DNA of 64,000 bases. Source: Chitinophaga niabensis. Lineage in GTDB: Bacteria; Bacteroidota; Bacteroidia; Chitinophagales; Chitinophagaceae. The translations under genes were made by a program, and so were the position numbers. Positions 25,269 through 34,311 of the stretch are shown one piece after another (the stretch's first letter is position 1; each line of letters starts with the position of its first letter). The DNA is taken from contig NZ_CP154260.1 in assembly GCF_039545795.1 (NCBI RefSeq), positions 4,717,001 through 4,781,000 of the forward strand, in the 5' to 3' direction. The notes under the pieces were generated by a model. It saw only the letters and a program-made list of their open reading frames with translations, was not told the origin of the DNA and did no database searches.

Positions 25269-26936
25269 TTACCAGGTGAACTTCAATAATGAAACGCCTT
25301 GCCGTGGTAATAAGATCCTGACCACTGCTTCCCCATTCTTCGTTTTAATCCACTCCGGTGCATGCAGCAGTTGCAGCTGGCCGGCTTTCTCTAGAGCCGT
25401 TATCTGCGCTGCATCCGGTTGTTTTGGAGAACCCATTTTCTTCCAGGCTTCATAGGCATTACTGTATTCCTGGTCCACCCGGTAGTGCTGCAATAATGCA
25501 GCAGTGGGTAATCCGCTGATCTTTACCACAACTATTGCAGCTGGTGCGGGGCTGTTGTTATCGTGATAATTCCAGACCATCACCGTTGCGCTGTTTTTAT
25601 CTTTAGCTGCGAGTGCGTTAATATCAGCAGAATCTCCGCGCACACTGGCTGTTTTTATCCGTTGATGATCATAACTGAGTTTTCCGCTTACGGCTACCCT
25701 GTTTCCCTGCATCATGCCAAACATCCTGAAGATGTTCAACACCGGTTTGTCCACGCCATTTGTGGCCAGGTCCCTGAATCCTGCAAACCATGGCTGGTCT
25801 TCAAATTCAAAAGCCCAGGTGACGGCACCGGCCAGGTTGACTTTTCGTTCATCGGCGAGATCATATTTACGTGCAAAAGAAGAAGCGGTATAACTGGAAT
25901 ACATGGTCCCGTTCCGGTAGGCATTCTGCGGACTGAACTCTTCAGAGCAGGCGGCACAGCCTTCGGGGTCTGATTCCCCTATAATAATGGGCAGATGTTT
26001 GAGAGAAGGATAAGAAGCTATTATTTCAAATCCTTTATCTATATCCCTTAACTGCGTACCCATATTCATCTGCACTATGCCATTCACCAATTTCGGCGAT
26101 CCCTTTGCGTGAAATGTGATCACATCCAGCGGGGCTCCTTTTTTACCTGTTACATGGTTTTTGCCGTTCACAATATGGTCCAGGAATGTTTTAAAGAATT
26201 TGGTGGAATTGCGGCCCTGTGGGCCGGTTACTTCAGGCCCGCCGATCTTTGCTGTCGGCAGGGCACGTTTTACGGCATCTGCTACGTAATCGTATAGTTT
26301 GATGTATTCTTCCGGTGTGCCTTTCCAGTAACTGATGTCCGGCTCGTTCCATAACTCCCAGTACCAGCTTTCCACTTCTGCTTTGCCATAACGTGCTACA
26401 GAATGTTTTACCCATTCATACACGAGGGTAGCAAACTTTTTATAATCGGTGGGCGGATAGGCCCAGCCTGTGTAGATATCATTATAGTTATCACCTGGTT
26501 TCCAGTGATGCCGGTATGGTTCCGGTTTTGAGGAAAGGGCCTGCGGCATAAAACCGATCTGTGCGATGGGCTTCATACCTCTTTCTATATAGGTATCGAA
26601 GATCCGGTCTATGATGGTCCAATTGTAAACGGGGTTTCCGTTAGCATCTTCTGTGTAGGCATTGGTGGAACCCCATTTCAGGGCAGCTGTTCCATCCCCT
26701 GTTACCAGCAGGCTGTGCACTCTGACGTATACGGGTACTTTGCTGAGTTTTGCTATTTCTGTGAGGAGTTTCTTACCATCTTTCATGTAAGTATAGTTCG
26801 GTTCATCATAACCAAACCATGCCCAGATGGGTTTCATGGGCCCTTTTGAATTGTTTGTATTAACGTGGATGTATACGGAATCCTGTTGTGCAAATACTGA
26901 TTGCGTGATAAGCAGTAAAAGGGCAAGGGTCCTCAT
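25269..26936 (-). CDS. GH39-like glycoside hydrolase (candidate beta-xylosidase), secreted
   Basis: 555 residues. A signal peptide ends at S-V-F-A-Q. A TIM-barrel clan A glycosidase follows, with the general acid in W-E-L-W-N-E-P-D (Glu198) and the candidate nucleophile Glu321 in P-I-I-I-G-E-S-D, spaced as in GH39. From about 430 on is a beta-sandwich region. GH39 members cleave beta-xylosides or alpha-iduronides; the exact substrate cannot be read. It precedes susC by 100 bases on the same strand and probably belongs to the same polysaccharide-utilisation locus. No sigma/anti-sigma or hybrid sensor gene accompanies the locus. Confidence 0.8.
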   Translation of the reverse strand: MRTLALLLLITQSVFAQQDSVYIHVNTNNSKGPMKPIWAWFGYDEPNYTYMKDGKKLLTEIAKLSKVPVYVRVHSLLVTGDGTAALKWGSTNAYTEDANGNPVYNWTIIDRIFDTYIERGMKPIAQIGFMPQALSSKPEPYRHHWKPGDNYNDIYTGWAYPPTDYKKFATLVYEWVKHSVARYGKAEVESWYWELWNEPDISYWKGTPEEYIKLYDYVADAVKRALPTAKIGGPEVTGPQGRNSTKFFKTFLDHIVNGKNHVTGKKGAPLDVITFHAKGSPKLVNGIVQMNMGTQLRDIDKGFEIIASYPSLKHLPIIIGESDPEGCAACSEEFSPQNAYRNGTMYSSYTASSFARKYDLADERKVNLAGAVTWAFEFEDQPWFAGFRDLATNGVDKPVLNIFRMFGMMQGNRVAVSGKLSYDHQRIKTASVRGDSADINALAAKDKNSATVMVWNYHDNNSPAPAAIVVVKISGLPTAALLQHYRVDQEYSNAYEAWKKMGSPKQPDAAQITALEKAGQLQLLHAPEWIKTKNGEAVVRILLPRQGVSLLKFTW

Positions 26937-26994
26937 GTTTGTATTATTTAAGTGTCAATAATACAATATACTAATTCCGGGAATAGGGAGGGGC

Positions 26995-27027
26995 AAAAAA
27001 AATCCTCCCGATATACATCGGGAGGAT
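26995..27027 (-). terminator. Terminator of rpsA
   Basis: ATCCTCCCGAT at 27002-27012 and the exact complement at 27017-27027 form an 11-pair stem with a four-base loop; on the minus strand a T-run (26995-27001) follows. Confidence 0.9.
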
Positions 27028-27052
27028 CTTTCTATCTTTTTAAAACAATCAA

Positions 27053-28951
27053 TTATTCACCTTTCTTTTCTTCACCACCTTCTGATTGTTTCAATTTTTC
27101 TCTCAGTTCAGCGAGTGCGCCGAGGTCACCCAGGGTAGCTTTTTCCACTTTAGCCTGGAGGTTCTTAACAGACTTGCGGGTTTTTTCCGCTTCAGCACGT
27201 TTTTCTTTGTTCACGGCTTCTTTCTCGTCTGATTTAATTTGTTCCCAAACTTTAGTGTGAGAAACCAGGATGCGTTTTTCGTTGCGGTCGAATTCAATGA
27301 TCATGAATTCTTTCACATCTTCAACAGCAATTGGTTTATCATCTTCCGTACGCAGGTGACGTGCAGGAGCGTAAGCTTCCAGTCCGTATTGCAGTTGTAC
27401 GGTAGCGCCTTTATCATCTTTCTTCACTACGGTACCTTCATGGATAGAACCAATCGGGAAGATAGTTTCGAAAGTGTTCCATGGATCTTCTTCGATCTGT
27501 TTGTGACCGAGGCTCAGTTTGCGGTTGTCCTTGTCTATGCCGAGGATAACAACTTCGATCTCGCTACCCACTTTCGTGTACTCGCTTGGGTGATTGAAGC
27601 GTTTGATCCAGCTCAGGTCAGAGATGTGGATCATACCACCGATACCGGTTTCCAGCTCAACGAATACGCCATAAGGAGTGATGTTCTTCACGATACCTTT
27701 GTGACGGCTTTCGAGAGGGAATTTAGTTTCTATAGTAGACCATGGATCTTCTGTGAGTTGTTTGATAGACAGGCTCATTTTACGCTCGTCTTTGCTCAGG
27801 GTAACTACCACTGCTTCGTACTCTTCGCCCAGTTTGAAGAACTCTTTGGCGTTGATTGGTGTGGAAGCCCAGGAGATTTCGGATACGTGAACCAGACCTT
27901 CTACACCAGGCAGAATTTCAAGGAATGCACCGTAATCTTCGATATTTACCACTTTGCCTTTCACTTTTGCACCTTCGGTGATAGTTGCAGGCAATGTATC
28001 CCAAGGATGCGGGGTCAGTTGTTTGTAGCCTAAGCTGATACGTTTCTTCTCGTCGTCGAAGTCCAGTACCACCACATTGATCTTCTGATCCATCTGGAGT
28101 ACTTCGCTTGGGTGAGAGATACGTCCCCAGCTGATGTCTGTGATGTACAGTAAACCATCGAGACCACCCAGATCGATGAAAGCACCGAAGTCTGTGATAT
28201 TCTTGATAGTACCTTCCAACACCTGGCCTTTTTCCAGTTTGGAGATGATATCCACGCGTTGTTGCTCGATATCGCTTTCGATCAGGGCTTTGTGAGATAC
28301 CACGGCGTTGCGGATGGCTTCGTTTACTTTCACCACCTTGAATTCCATGGTTTTGCCTACAAACTGATCGTAGTCGGTAACCGGTTTAACATCGATCTGA
28401 GAACCTGGCAGGAATGTTTCCATACCGTGAACATCTACGATCAAGCCACCTTTGGTTTTGCTGGTAACGGTACCAGTAACAACTTCGCCTGTTTTGTAAA
28501 CCTCAACGATACGTTCCCATGCACGTTGTGCGCGCGCTTGTTTGCGGCTCAGGTGCAGGTTACCGTCCCGGTCTTCTTTTTCTACTACCAATACTTCTAC
28601 ATCGTCTCCGATCTTCAGGTTCGGCATGTCGCGGAACTCGTTCAGGGAGATCAGACCATCGGATTTGAAGCCGATGTTCAGCACTACGTCAGTTTTGGTT
28701 AAACCAACCACAAGACCAGTTAACAAACCATTCTCTTCGATCACTTTGAAAGTGCTCTCGTAAGTTTGGTCGTACTTAGCCTTTTCTTCTTTGCTGTAAG
28801 AAGATACGTTACGTTTGTCCACGCTCCAGTCGAAATCATCGTGAGCGGTGGCAACAGGTACATTTTGTGTCGCTGTTCCTGCCGTAGCTTCCTGAGCTGC
28901 GGGGGCCTGTTGTTCAGCGTTTTGTTCGTTAGTAATGTTGTTTTCTGTCAA
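27053..28951 (-). CDS. rpsA: 30S ribosomal protein S1
   Basis: 632 residues with six S1 RNA-binding repeats from about 80 to 585 (for example G-L-V-V-G-L-T-K-T-D-V-V-L-N-I-G, D-F-G-A-F-I-D-L-G-G-L-D-G-L-L-Y-I-T-D-I-S-W, Y-G-V-F-V-E-L-E-T-G-I-G-G-M-I-H-I-S-D), a Gln/Glu/Ala-rich N-terminal extension and a charged C-terminal tail. The start is TTG at 28951: no ATG exists upstream in frame, and a strong GGAGG lies nine bases before it (28961-28965), rare in this phylum. S1 helps mRNA bind the 30S subunit. Confidence 0.96.
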   Translation of the reverse strand: MTENNITNEQNAEQQAPAAQEATAGTATQNVPVATAHDDFDWSVDKRNVSSYSKEEKAKYDQTYESTFKVIEENGLLTGLVVGLTKTDVVLNIGFKSDGLISLNEFRDMPNLKIGDDVEVLVVEKEDRDGNLHLSRKQARAQRAWERIVEVYKTGEVVTGTVTSKTKGGLIVDVHGMETFLPGSQIDVKPVTDYDQFVGKTMEFKVVKVNEAIRNAVVSHKALIESDIEQQRVDIISKLEKGQVLEGTIKNITDFGAFIDLGGLDGLLYITDISWGRISHPSEVLQMDQKINVVVLDFDDEKKRISLGYKQLTPHPWDTLPATITEGAKVKGKVVNIEDYGAFLEILPGVEGLVHVSEISWASTPINAKEFFKLGEEYEAVVVTLSKDERKMSLSIKQLTEDPWSTIETKFPLESRHKGIVKNITPYGVFVELETGIGGMIHISDLSWIKRFNHPSEYTKVGSEIEVVILGIDKDNRKLSLGHKQIEEDPWNTFETIFPIGSIHEGTVVKKDDKGATVQLQYGLEAYAPARHLRTEDDKPIAVEDVKEFMIIEFDRNEKRILVSHTKVWEQIKSDEKEAVNKEKRAEAEKTRKSVKNLQAKVEKATLGDLGALAELREKLKQSEGGEEKKGE

Positions 28952-28991
28952 TTTTTGTTTCCTCCTTTTAAGTAAAGAATTTTAAGGACGG

Positions 28992-29022
28992 CAAAGATAC
29001 GCAGATAATCCCTTTCGGACAA
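28992..29022 (-). promoter_or_regulatory. Promoter of rpsA
   Basis: On the minus strand TTG (29022-29020), a 20-base spacer and TATCTTTG (28999-28992), a full match to the Bacteroidota -7 element. The start site should be near 28986, leaving a leader of about 35 bases that carries the GGAGG. Confidence 0.7.
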
Positions 29023-29132
29023 TTTTTTTTGGGCTAAATAGCCTATGTGTATAAACAGGTTACATATTAAATTTAACGTTATTAATGAGAGCTCTTTCCG
29101 CCGGGATCAACAATTTTCTTTAATTTTCCATT

Positions 29133-30029
29133 ATGAACGGAACTTCTATCAAAACGGAATTGCGGAACTGGATCAGGCAGGAAAATATGGTTACGTACCT
29201 GATCGTAACAAATATTGCTATTTTCTTTCTACTGGGTATTATCAGGCTGGTTGCCCTTGCATCGGACAGTGCCAACCCGGTTTTCGTTTTCCTATATGAC
29301 AACCTGGCCCTGCATTCCAGCCCGGACCAGCTGCTAATGAAGCCCTGGGGCTTCATTTCCTATATGTTCACACATTACATGGTGCTGCATGTATTGTTCA
29401 ACCTGATGGTATTCTTCTTTTTCGGCAATCTTTTCCGTTCTGATCTGGGCAACCGGCGTGTGCTGCCTTTATACCTGCTGGGAGGGCTTGTTGGCGGTAT
29501 ACTTTATGTGGCGGTTTATAATCTCCTTCCCAGTTACAGGGGCATAGACGGAACCATGGTAGGGGCTTCTGCTGCTGTTATGACTTTTCTTGTAGCCAGC
29601 AGCACACTGATGCCTAACCTTGAAATAGCGCTTTTCGGGATCTTCAATATCCGCTTAAAATGGCTGGCCATAGCGCTGGTGCTGATTGATGTATTTTCTA
29701 TGGCAGATGGTAACCTCGGCGGGCTTATTTCTCACCTGGGGGGTGCTGCTTTTGGTTATGGTTATATCCGGATCCTGCAGCAGGGAACTGATCTTTGCGG
29801 GCCATTGATCGCGCTTTTTGATAAAGTTAAAGGGATATTTACTCGCCGTGAGGCCAGGGCGCCCAAGAAGTTCAAACCCAAAAAATCTCCGCTCCGCGTG
29901 GTGAGGAATAACGAAGTGGCTATTGGTACGCGGCTGGATGAGCTGCTGGATAAGATCAATGAAAAAGGCTATGAGAGCCTCACTTCAGAAGAGAAGAACT
30001 GGTTAAAGAAGTATAGTGATGAGAAGTAA
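29133..30029 (+). CDS. Rhomboid-family intramembrane serine protease
   Basis: 298 residues with six or seven membrane helices. The catalytic pair is visible: Ser146 in G-A-S-A-A-V and His201 in I-S-H-L-G-G-A-A-F-G. H-Y-M-V-L-H-V-L-F-N (81-90) is the conserved helix-2 region. A basic soluble tail (about 225-298) ends in the short helical motif L-T-S-E-E-K-N-W-L-K-K common in Bacteroidota rhomboids. It cleaves membrane proteins within the bilayer. The stop lies three bases from the end of the convergent histidine kinase gene, without a visible terminator. Confidence 0.93.
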   Translation: MNGTSIKTELRNWIRQENMVTYLIVTNIAIFFLLGIIRLVALASDSANPVFVFLYDNLALHSSPDQLLMKPWGFISYMFTHYMVLHVLFNLMVFFFFGNLFRSDLGNRRVLPLYLLGGLVGGILYVAVYNLLPSYRGIDGTMVGASAAVMTFLVASSTLMPNLEIALFGIFNIRLKWLAIALVLIDVFSMADGNLGGLISHLGGAAFGYGYIRILQQGTDLCGPLIALFDKVKGIFTRREARAPKKFKPKKSPLRVVRNNEVAIGTRLDELLDKINEKGYESLTSEEKNWLKKYSDEK

Positions 30030-30032
30030 GGT

Positions 30033-31394
30033 TTAAGCAGAAGGCAATTCCACCCTGATCTCTGTTCCCTCCCCCATACGGCTGTTTACAATGATCTCTC
30101 CCTTATGCATGCGGATAATGTTCTTTGTGAGCGGCAGCCCTATCCCATAACCTTTAAATGGCTGTGTATTGGATGCACGGAAAAAGGGGGAAAAGATATA
30201 AGGCATGTCCGGTACCGGTATCCCGATCCCCAGGTCCCTTACAATAATGATGTTCTTGGAATTGGTAGCCGCTAATGCCAATGATACCGGCCGGTTGCTG
30301 GAATACTTCACGGCATTGCTCACAATATTGCTCAGCGCCAGTTCCAGTAACTGAAAACTACCCAGCACATTCATTTTCTCTTCTTCTTCGGGGAAAAGGC
30401 TGTAATCAATCTCTACTTTATTATCCGGTGTGATGCGGTCTATCACATGTTTTACGGCAAACAGCAATTCGTCTGTACGCACAATGTCCCAGCTTTCTTT
30501 TTTACCATCAAACCCCGTTTGCGCCAGGTGTAACAGGCTGCGTGTAATATGTTCCAGGCGTTCTGCTTCCCGCAGCATATTACTCACAGCGGTACGGTAA
30601 CTCATGCAATCCCTTTCTTTACTCAATGCCAGTTCCGCTTCTCCGATAATAGCCGTGAGCGGTGTACTCAGCTCATGAGAGGCATTGCTTACAAAGTTAT
30701 TCTGTGTTTCAAATGCCATCTCCAAACGGTCCAGCATATTGTTAAAAGTATCTGCCAGCTCACGGATCTCATCATTGCCGCCATGTGCTTCCACACGCAA
30801 ATGCAGGTTACTGGAACTGATATCCTTTACCCGGTCTATAATACGATGTACGGGCAGTAAAATATAACGTGAAAAGAACAGCCCTGTTCCTATGATCAGT
30901 GCCAGCGCTACTGTAAGACAGGTAAGCAGGATCCGCCGCAGGTCTGTCATGTATTGCGACATATACTCATTCACTGCAGACACGATCACGATGTAACTAT
31001 TATCTCCGTTCGTGTAGAGAATGCCTTCATAGAACCGGTCTCCATTCCGGAATGTTTCCCTTCCTTCCCTGATCACGGCCTCATAGAATTCCGGTTGAAG
31101 GCCAATATAATGATGCGCTTCTATTTTGTTGCCCGGCAGGATGCGCAGGATGTATTCATTTTCTGAGGGCAGTTTTTCCAGGTGTTTATCCCGTATGTAA
31201 TTATATGCCAGTGTATCTGTTCCAACAGGCGGGAAAGCAGCTGTTGCAGTGAGGTATGCCCGTATTTCAAGCCGTTTATAGAAATCTTCAAAAGAATACT
31301 GCGTAGCCAGGTAGTACACGAAAAAGCTCATCACTGAAATGATGGATACGGTGAGTATCGCAAACAGCAGCATGATCTTAGTACGAATTTTCAT
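30033..31394 (-). CDS. Two-component sensor histidine kinase (HAMP type)
   Basis: 453 residues: two membrane helices (about 7-30 and 156-178) flank a periplasmic sensor region, then a HAMP domain (about 178-230), the HisKA dimerisation domain with N-A-S-H-E-L-S-T-P-L (His240), and the ATPase domain with L-S-N-I-V-S-N-A-V-K-Y (N box), D-L-G-I-G-I-P and G-Y-G-I-G-L. The start overlaps the response regulator's end by 17 bases. The signal is unknown. Confidence 0.95.
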   Translation of the reverse strand: MKIRTKIMLLFAILTVSIISVMSFFVYYLATQYSFEDFYKRLEIRAYLTATAAFPPVGTDTLAYNYIRDKHLEKLPSENEYILRILPGNKIEAHHYIGLQPEFYEAVIREGRETFRNGDRFYEGILYTNGDNSYIVIVSAVNEYMSQYMTDLRRILLTCLTVALALIIGTGLFFSRYILLPVHRIIDRVKDISSSNLHLRVEAHGGNDEIRELADTFNNMLDRLEMAFETQNNFVSNASHELSTPLTAIIGEAELALSKERDCMSYRTAVSNMLREAERLEHITRSLLHLAQTGFDGKKESWDIVRTDELLFAVKHVIDRITPDNKVEIDYSLFPEEEEKMNVLGSFQLLELALSNIVSNAVKYSSNRPVSLALAATNSKNIIIVRDLGIGIPVPDMPYIFSPFFRASNTQPFKGYGIGLPLTKNIIRMHKGEIIVNSRMGEGTEIRVELPSA

Positions 31395-32085
31395 CGGTAA
31401 GGGTTTCTTTTAGCATGTAACCATGGCCCACAACGGTTTGTATAAGTTCCGGCCCACTGTCTTTGTTTATTTTTTTGCGGAGGTAGTTCACATATACATC
31501 CACCACTTTGGTGCTCATGTTAAAATCAATGCCCCATACATGTTCCAGGATCTCTACCCTGGACAATACTTTCCGGGGATTGCGCAACAGGTATTCCAGC
31601 AGGCGGTATTCTGTAGCAGTTAAGGTCATGACCCGTCCCTTGCGGGAAGCCTGTTTGGTATCGGTATCCAATTCCAGGTCGGCCATTCGCAGCACATTGC
31701 TATCCTTGCCATTCAGGGGTATTGTATTCCTTCTTCTGAGCAGGGAACGGATACGGGCTTCCAGTTCCTGGAATTTAAAAGGTTTGGTGAGGTAATCATC
31801 TGCCCCACTGTCCAACCCGATCACTACATTTTCTGTGGTGCCTAATGCTGTTAACATCAGGATAGGCGTTTGTACCTGATCAGCCCTTAACTGCCGGCAT
31901 ACTTCTATCCCGTTCTTTCCGGGCAGCATTACATCCATGATGATCAGGCCAAAATTGTTATTTCGCGCCATATCCAGCCCCAGCAAACCATCCGGCGCCA
32001 CACTTACCTCATATCCTGATTCCGTTAATCCACGGGAGATCACAGATACCACAGCAGGCTCATCTTCTACTAATAAAATCCTCAT
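31378..32085 (-). CDS. OmpR-family response regulator
   Basis: 235 residues from the ATG at 32085 (MRILLVEDE); the longer frame adds 33 residues that do not fit the fold. The receiver domain has acidic residues near 8-9, phosphoacceptor Asp51 in I-I-M-D-V-M-L-P and the conserved Lys in Y-L-T-K-P-F. The C-terminal winged helix has L-T-A-T-E-Y-R-L-L-E-Y-L and V-V-D-V-Y-V-N-Y-L-R-K-K-I. A TAAATTTG -7 element lies six bases before the ATG, so the transcript may be leaderless. It pairs with the kinase downstream. Confidence 0.95.
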   Translation of the reverse strand: MRILLVEDEPAVVSVISRGLTESGYEVSVAPDGLLGLDMARNNNFGLIIMDVMLPGKNGIEVCRQLRADQVQTPILMLTALGTTENVVIGLDSGADDYLTKPFKFQELEARIRSLLRRRNTIPLNGKDSNVLRMADLELDTDTKQASRKGRVMTLTATEYRLLEYLLRNPRKVLSRVEILEHVWGIDFNMSTKVVDVYVNYLRKKINKDSGPELIQTVVGHGYMLKETLTDENSY

Positions 32086-32247
32086 CTTTCCAAATTTAAA
32101 CACTGAAGCGCAGAAAATAGCGGGTTTACACATTCTCTTACCAGATTCTAACCTCTTTGCCATGATATTTTTATCGTTTCGCAACTATCTTCTAATCGTG
32201 CATTTACTTCCTTCTAACACCCCCATTCTAGTTTTGTTTTAAAATAA

Positions 32248-32739
32248 ATGCTCATGAAAAACATACTCGTACCCACTGATCTGTCCATTCGTTCATTAAA
32301 CTATCTGCACAACCTGGCAGAGCGGAATGATGAAGTGGTGAGCATCACGCTGATGCATGCATTAAAAATGCCGGATTCCATACTGGACCTCTGGATGTTC
32401 ACCAAATCAGGAAGACATCATACGCTTGTTACCGGCGATTTCAGGGAAGCCTGTGAAGTGATGAAGAATAAATACGCCAAAACAATCCACGAAATAAAAG
32501 TTGAATTCTTTTATGGCAGTACTACTCCGGCATTGCGGAACTTCCTGAAAGCACATGAGATCCATGAAGTAGCTATGCCGCAGTCAATGGGTTATCAGTG
32601 CCCGGGAAGAGAAAGTTATAATCCTGAAAAGCTGTTAAAGAAATGCCGGTTGCCGATCAAGGAACTGATCATACATACACCTAAACAAACAGCTCCTTCC
32701 GCCACTTCGATTGCTGAGCTGCTAGTACTGCAAAATTAA
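32248..32739 (+). CDS. UspA-like universal stress domain protein
   Basis: 163 residues. K-N-I-L-V-P-T-D-L-S (4-13) is the first strand and nucleotide-binding Asp of the UspA fold, and the alternating strand/helix pattern continues to about 140. The G-x2-G-x9-G(S/T) ATP motif near the end is not clear, so nucleotide binding is uncertain. TAGTTTTG (consensus -7) lies about 15 bases before the ATG at 32248; an in-frame ATG at 32254 is also possible. It is divergent from the response regulator and 37 bases upstream of the bestrophin gene, so they may be co-transcribed. Confidence 0.65.
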   Translation: MLMKNILVPTDLSIRSLNYLHNLAERNDEVVSITLMHALKMPDSILDLWMFTKSGRHHTLVTGDFREACEVMKNKYAKTIHEIKVEFFYGSTTPALRNFLKAHEIHEVAMPQSMGYQCPGRESYNPEKLLKKCRLPIKELIIHTPKQTAPSATSIAELLVLQN

Positions 32740-32776
32740 GATGATGCCTGACGAGTGAAAATAAAAATGATGAATT

Positions 32777-33694
32777 ATGCTGCTAAAGAAAGGTATTCCG
32801 CTAAGATATATTTTTGGTACAATCCGGTATGAGATACTGGCAGTAACGGTTTACACGCTGCTGATCAATATCCTTTATTATCAATACGGATTACGTGAGA
32901 TTGCTATTCCACTGGCCATACCCATGGTACTGGGCACGGTGTTATCCCTGCTCCTGGCCTTCAGGTCCAACCAGGCATATGACCGTTGGTGGGAAGCACG
33001 TACGATCTGGGGAGCTATCGTAAATGATTCCCGTTCACTGGTGAGGCAGTTAACATCCATGATCAATAACACAAATGAATCGGAGGAGATCAGGCATTTC
33101 CGGGACCAGTTCGTAAGGAGACAGATAGCATGGAATTATGCCCTCGGGCAAGCGCTCAGAAAAAAAGATCCACTTAAAGGATTGGACCGGCTGCTCTCCC
33201 GGCGGGAACTGAATTTTGTTTCGAAATTCGATAACGTTCCTGCCGGTCTTCTCCAGATGCATAGCCGTGATCTGCGTTATGCACTGCAGCATGAATGGAT
33301 CAATAATTATCAGCAGGTGGAGATGGACAGAACACTTACCAGGCTTTGTGATGCAATGGGTAAATGTGAGCGGATCAAGAATACGATCTTTCCGGCCACT
33401 TACAGTCTGTACACCCATTTTGCGGTCATCTTCTTCATCCTGTTACTTCCGTTTGCACTTATAGATTCCCTTGGTATTGTGGAAGTGCCGTTGGTGGCAG
33501 CAATTTCAGCTTCATTTCTGCTGATTGAGAAAATGGCCATCAACCTGCAGGATCCGTTTGAAAATAAACCAACTGATACTCCTATGACAAGCATTGCCCG
33601 TAAGGTTGAGCGGGACCTTTTGCAGATGCTGGAAGAAACGCAGATGCCGGAGGTGGAACTTGAACAGCAGCAACCCGCTTACTATGTTTTATAA
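32777..33694 (+). CDS. Bestrophin-family anion channel
   Basis: 305 residues. The bacterial bestrophin landmarks are present: an N-terminal R-Y-I-F-G-T-I-R-Y-E and membrane helix, L-L-A-F-R-S-N-Q-A-Y-D-R-W-W-E-A-R-T-I-W-G (about 54-74), and late helices at about 213-250 with P-F-A-L-I-D-S-L-G and the D-P-F-E-N-K-P-T-D-T-P-M end motif. It forms a pentameric channel, probably for chloride. A terminator follows. Confidence 0.93.
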   Translation: MLLKKGIPLRYIFGTIRYEILAVTVYTLLINILYYQYGLREIAIPLAIPMVLGTVLSLLLAFRSNQAYDRWWEARTIWGAIVNDSRSLVRQLTSMINNTNESEEIRHFRDQFVRRQIAWNYALGQALRKKDPLKGLDRLLSRRELNFVSKFDNVPAGLLQMHSRDLRYALQHEWINNYQQVEMDRTLTRLCDAMGKCERIKNTIFPATYSLYTHFAVIFFILLLPFALIDSLGIVEVPLVAAISASFLLIEKMAINLQDPFENKPTDTPMTSIARKVERDLLQMLEETQMPEVELEQQQPAYYVL

Positions 33695-33713
33695 GGTAAG
33701 GTTAAGGATTGAA

Positions 33714-33746
33714 CAGGCCCTCAGGATCTTCCCGGGGGCTTTTTTT
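33714..33746 (+). terminator. Terminator of the bestrophin gene
   Basis: GGCCCTCAGG pairs with CCCGGGGGCT with one mismatch and one wobble, followed by seven T (33740-33746). The T-run contains the stop codon of the convergent DUF4251 gene. Confidence 0.7.
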
Positions 33747-34218
33747 ACTCTATAATGTTCCCCAGGTAGGAAATGGGCTGTTTATTGCGGGGTTCCACAT
33801 ACAGGGTAGCCTCTCCGGTTTTTAATACATTCAGTACCATATAACTTACATCCGGCGAATTGCGTTGCCGGAAGGTGATATTCCAACTCTTTTTGCGTTC
33901 CTGCAGTTTGTAATCGAATTTCCCCCATTTAAAAGTGAACCCGATCTGGGAATTATCAGCATATACATGGGTAGACCGGCCATAATAAGGGAGGTTCACC
34001 AACAGGCTGTCTCCCTGCACCCGGAAAGTATAATTTTCTCCCGGCACACTGGTGGTTTGGCCTCCGGGCGGCATAACAGCCTGTACAAAAAAGCGGAAAT
34101 TCTGCTTATCCAGCCTTTGTTTAATGGCGGAGGCGAGGAGGGAATCCTGGGCATTTGAAGAGGTGACCATAAAAAACAAGGCAGCGCTTAAGCATAATAT
34201 GGATCTAAAGATGTTCAC
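33745..34218 (-). CDS. DUF4251 secreted protein
   Basis: 157 residues. A signal peptide ends at S-S-N-A-Q (about residue 24). The rest is beta-rich with F-F-V-Q-A-V-M-P-P-G-G, then L-P-Y-Y-G-R-S-T, and F-R-Q-R-N-S-P-D-V-S-Y-M-V-L-N-V, the pattern I recall for the DUF4251 family of Bacteroidota periplasmic proteins of unknown role. It is divergent from ispH and stands alone. Confidence 0.8.
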   Translation of the reverse strand: MNIFRSILCLSAALFFMVTSSNAQDSLLASAIKQRLDKQNFRFFVQAVMPPGGQTTSVPGENYTFRVQGDSLLVNLPYYGRSTHVYADNSQIGFTFKWGKFDYKLQERKKSWNITFRQRNSPDVSYMVLNVLKTGEATLYVEPRNKQPISYLGNIIE

Positions 34219-34311
34219 GGAAGGGGATTTAGGCTATATGAATTTACCGAATTATGGGCAATCAGATTCTTGTTATCTTTGTACGGCACAAGACAACGTA
34301 CAGACGACCAC

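Noticed and set aside
27239..28033. 264-codon open frame opposite rpsA
   Set aside because: Phe/His-rich product mirroring the S1 repeats on the other strand; no start signal and no family features.
34270..34311. TTG start that would lengthen IspH by 14 residues
   Set aside because: It overlaps a consensus -7 element; the ATG at 34312 gives a normal protein.
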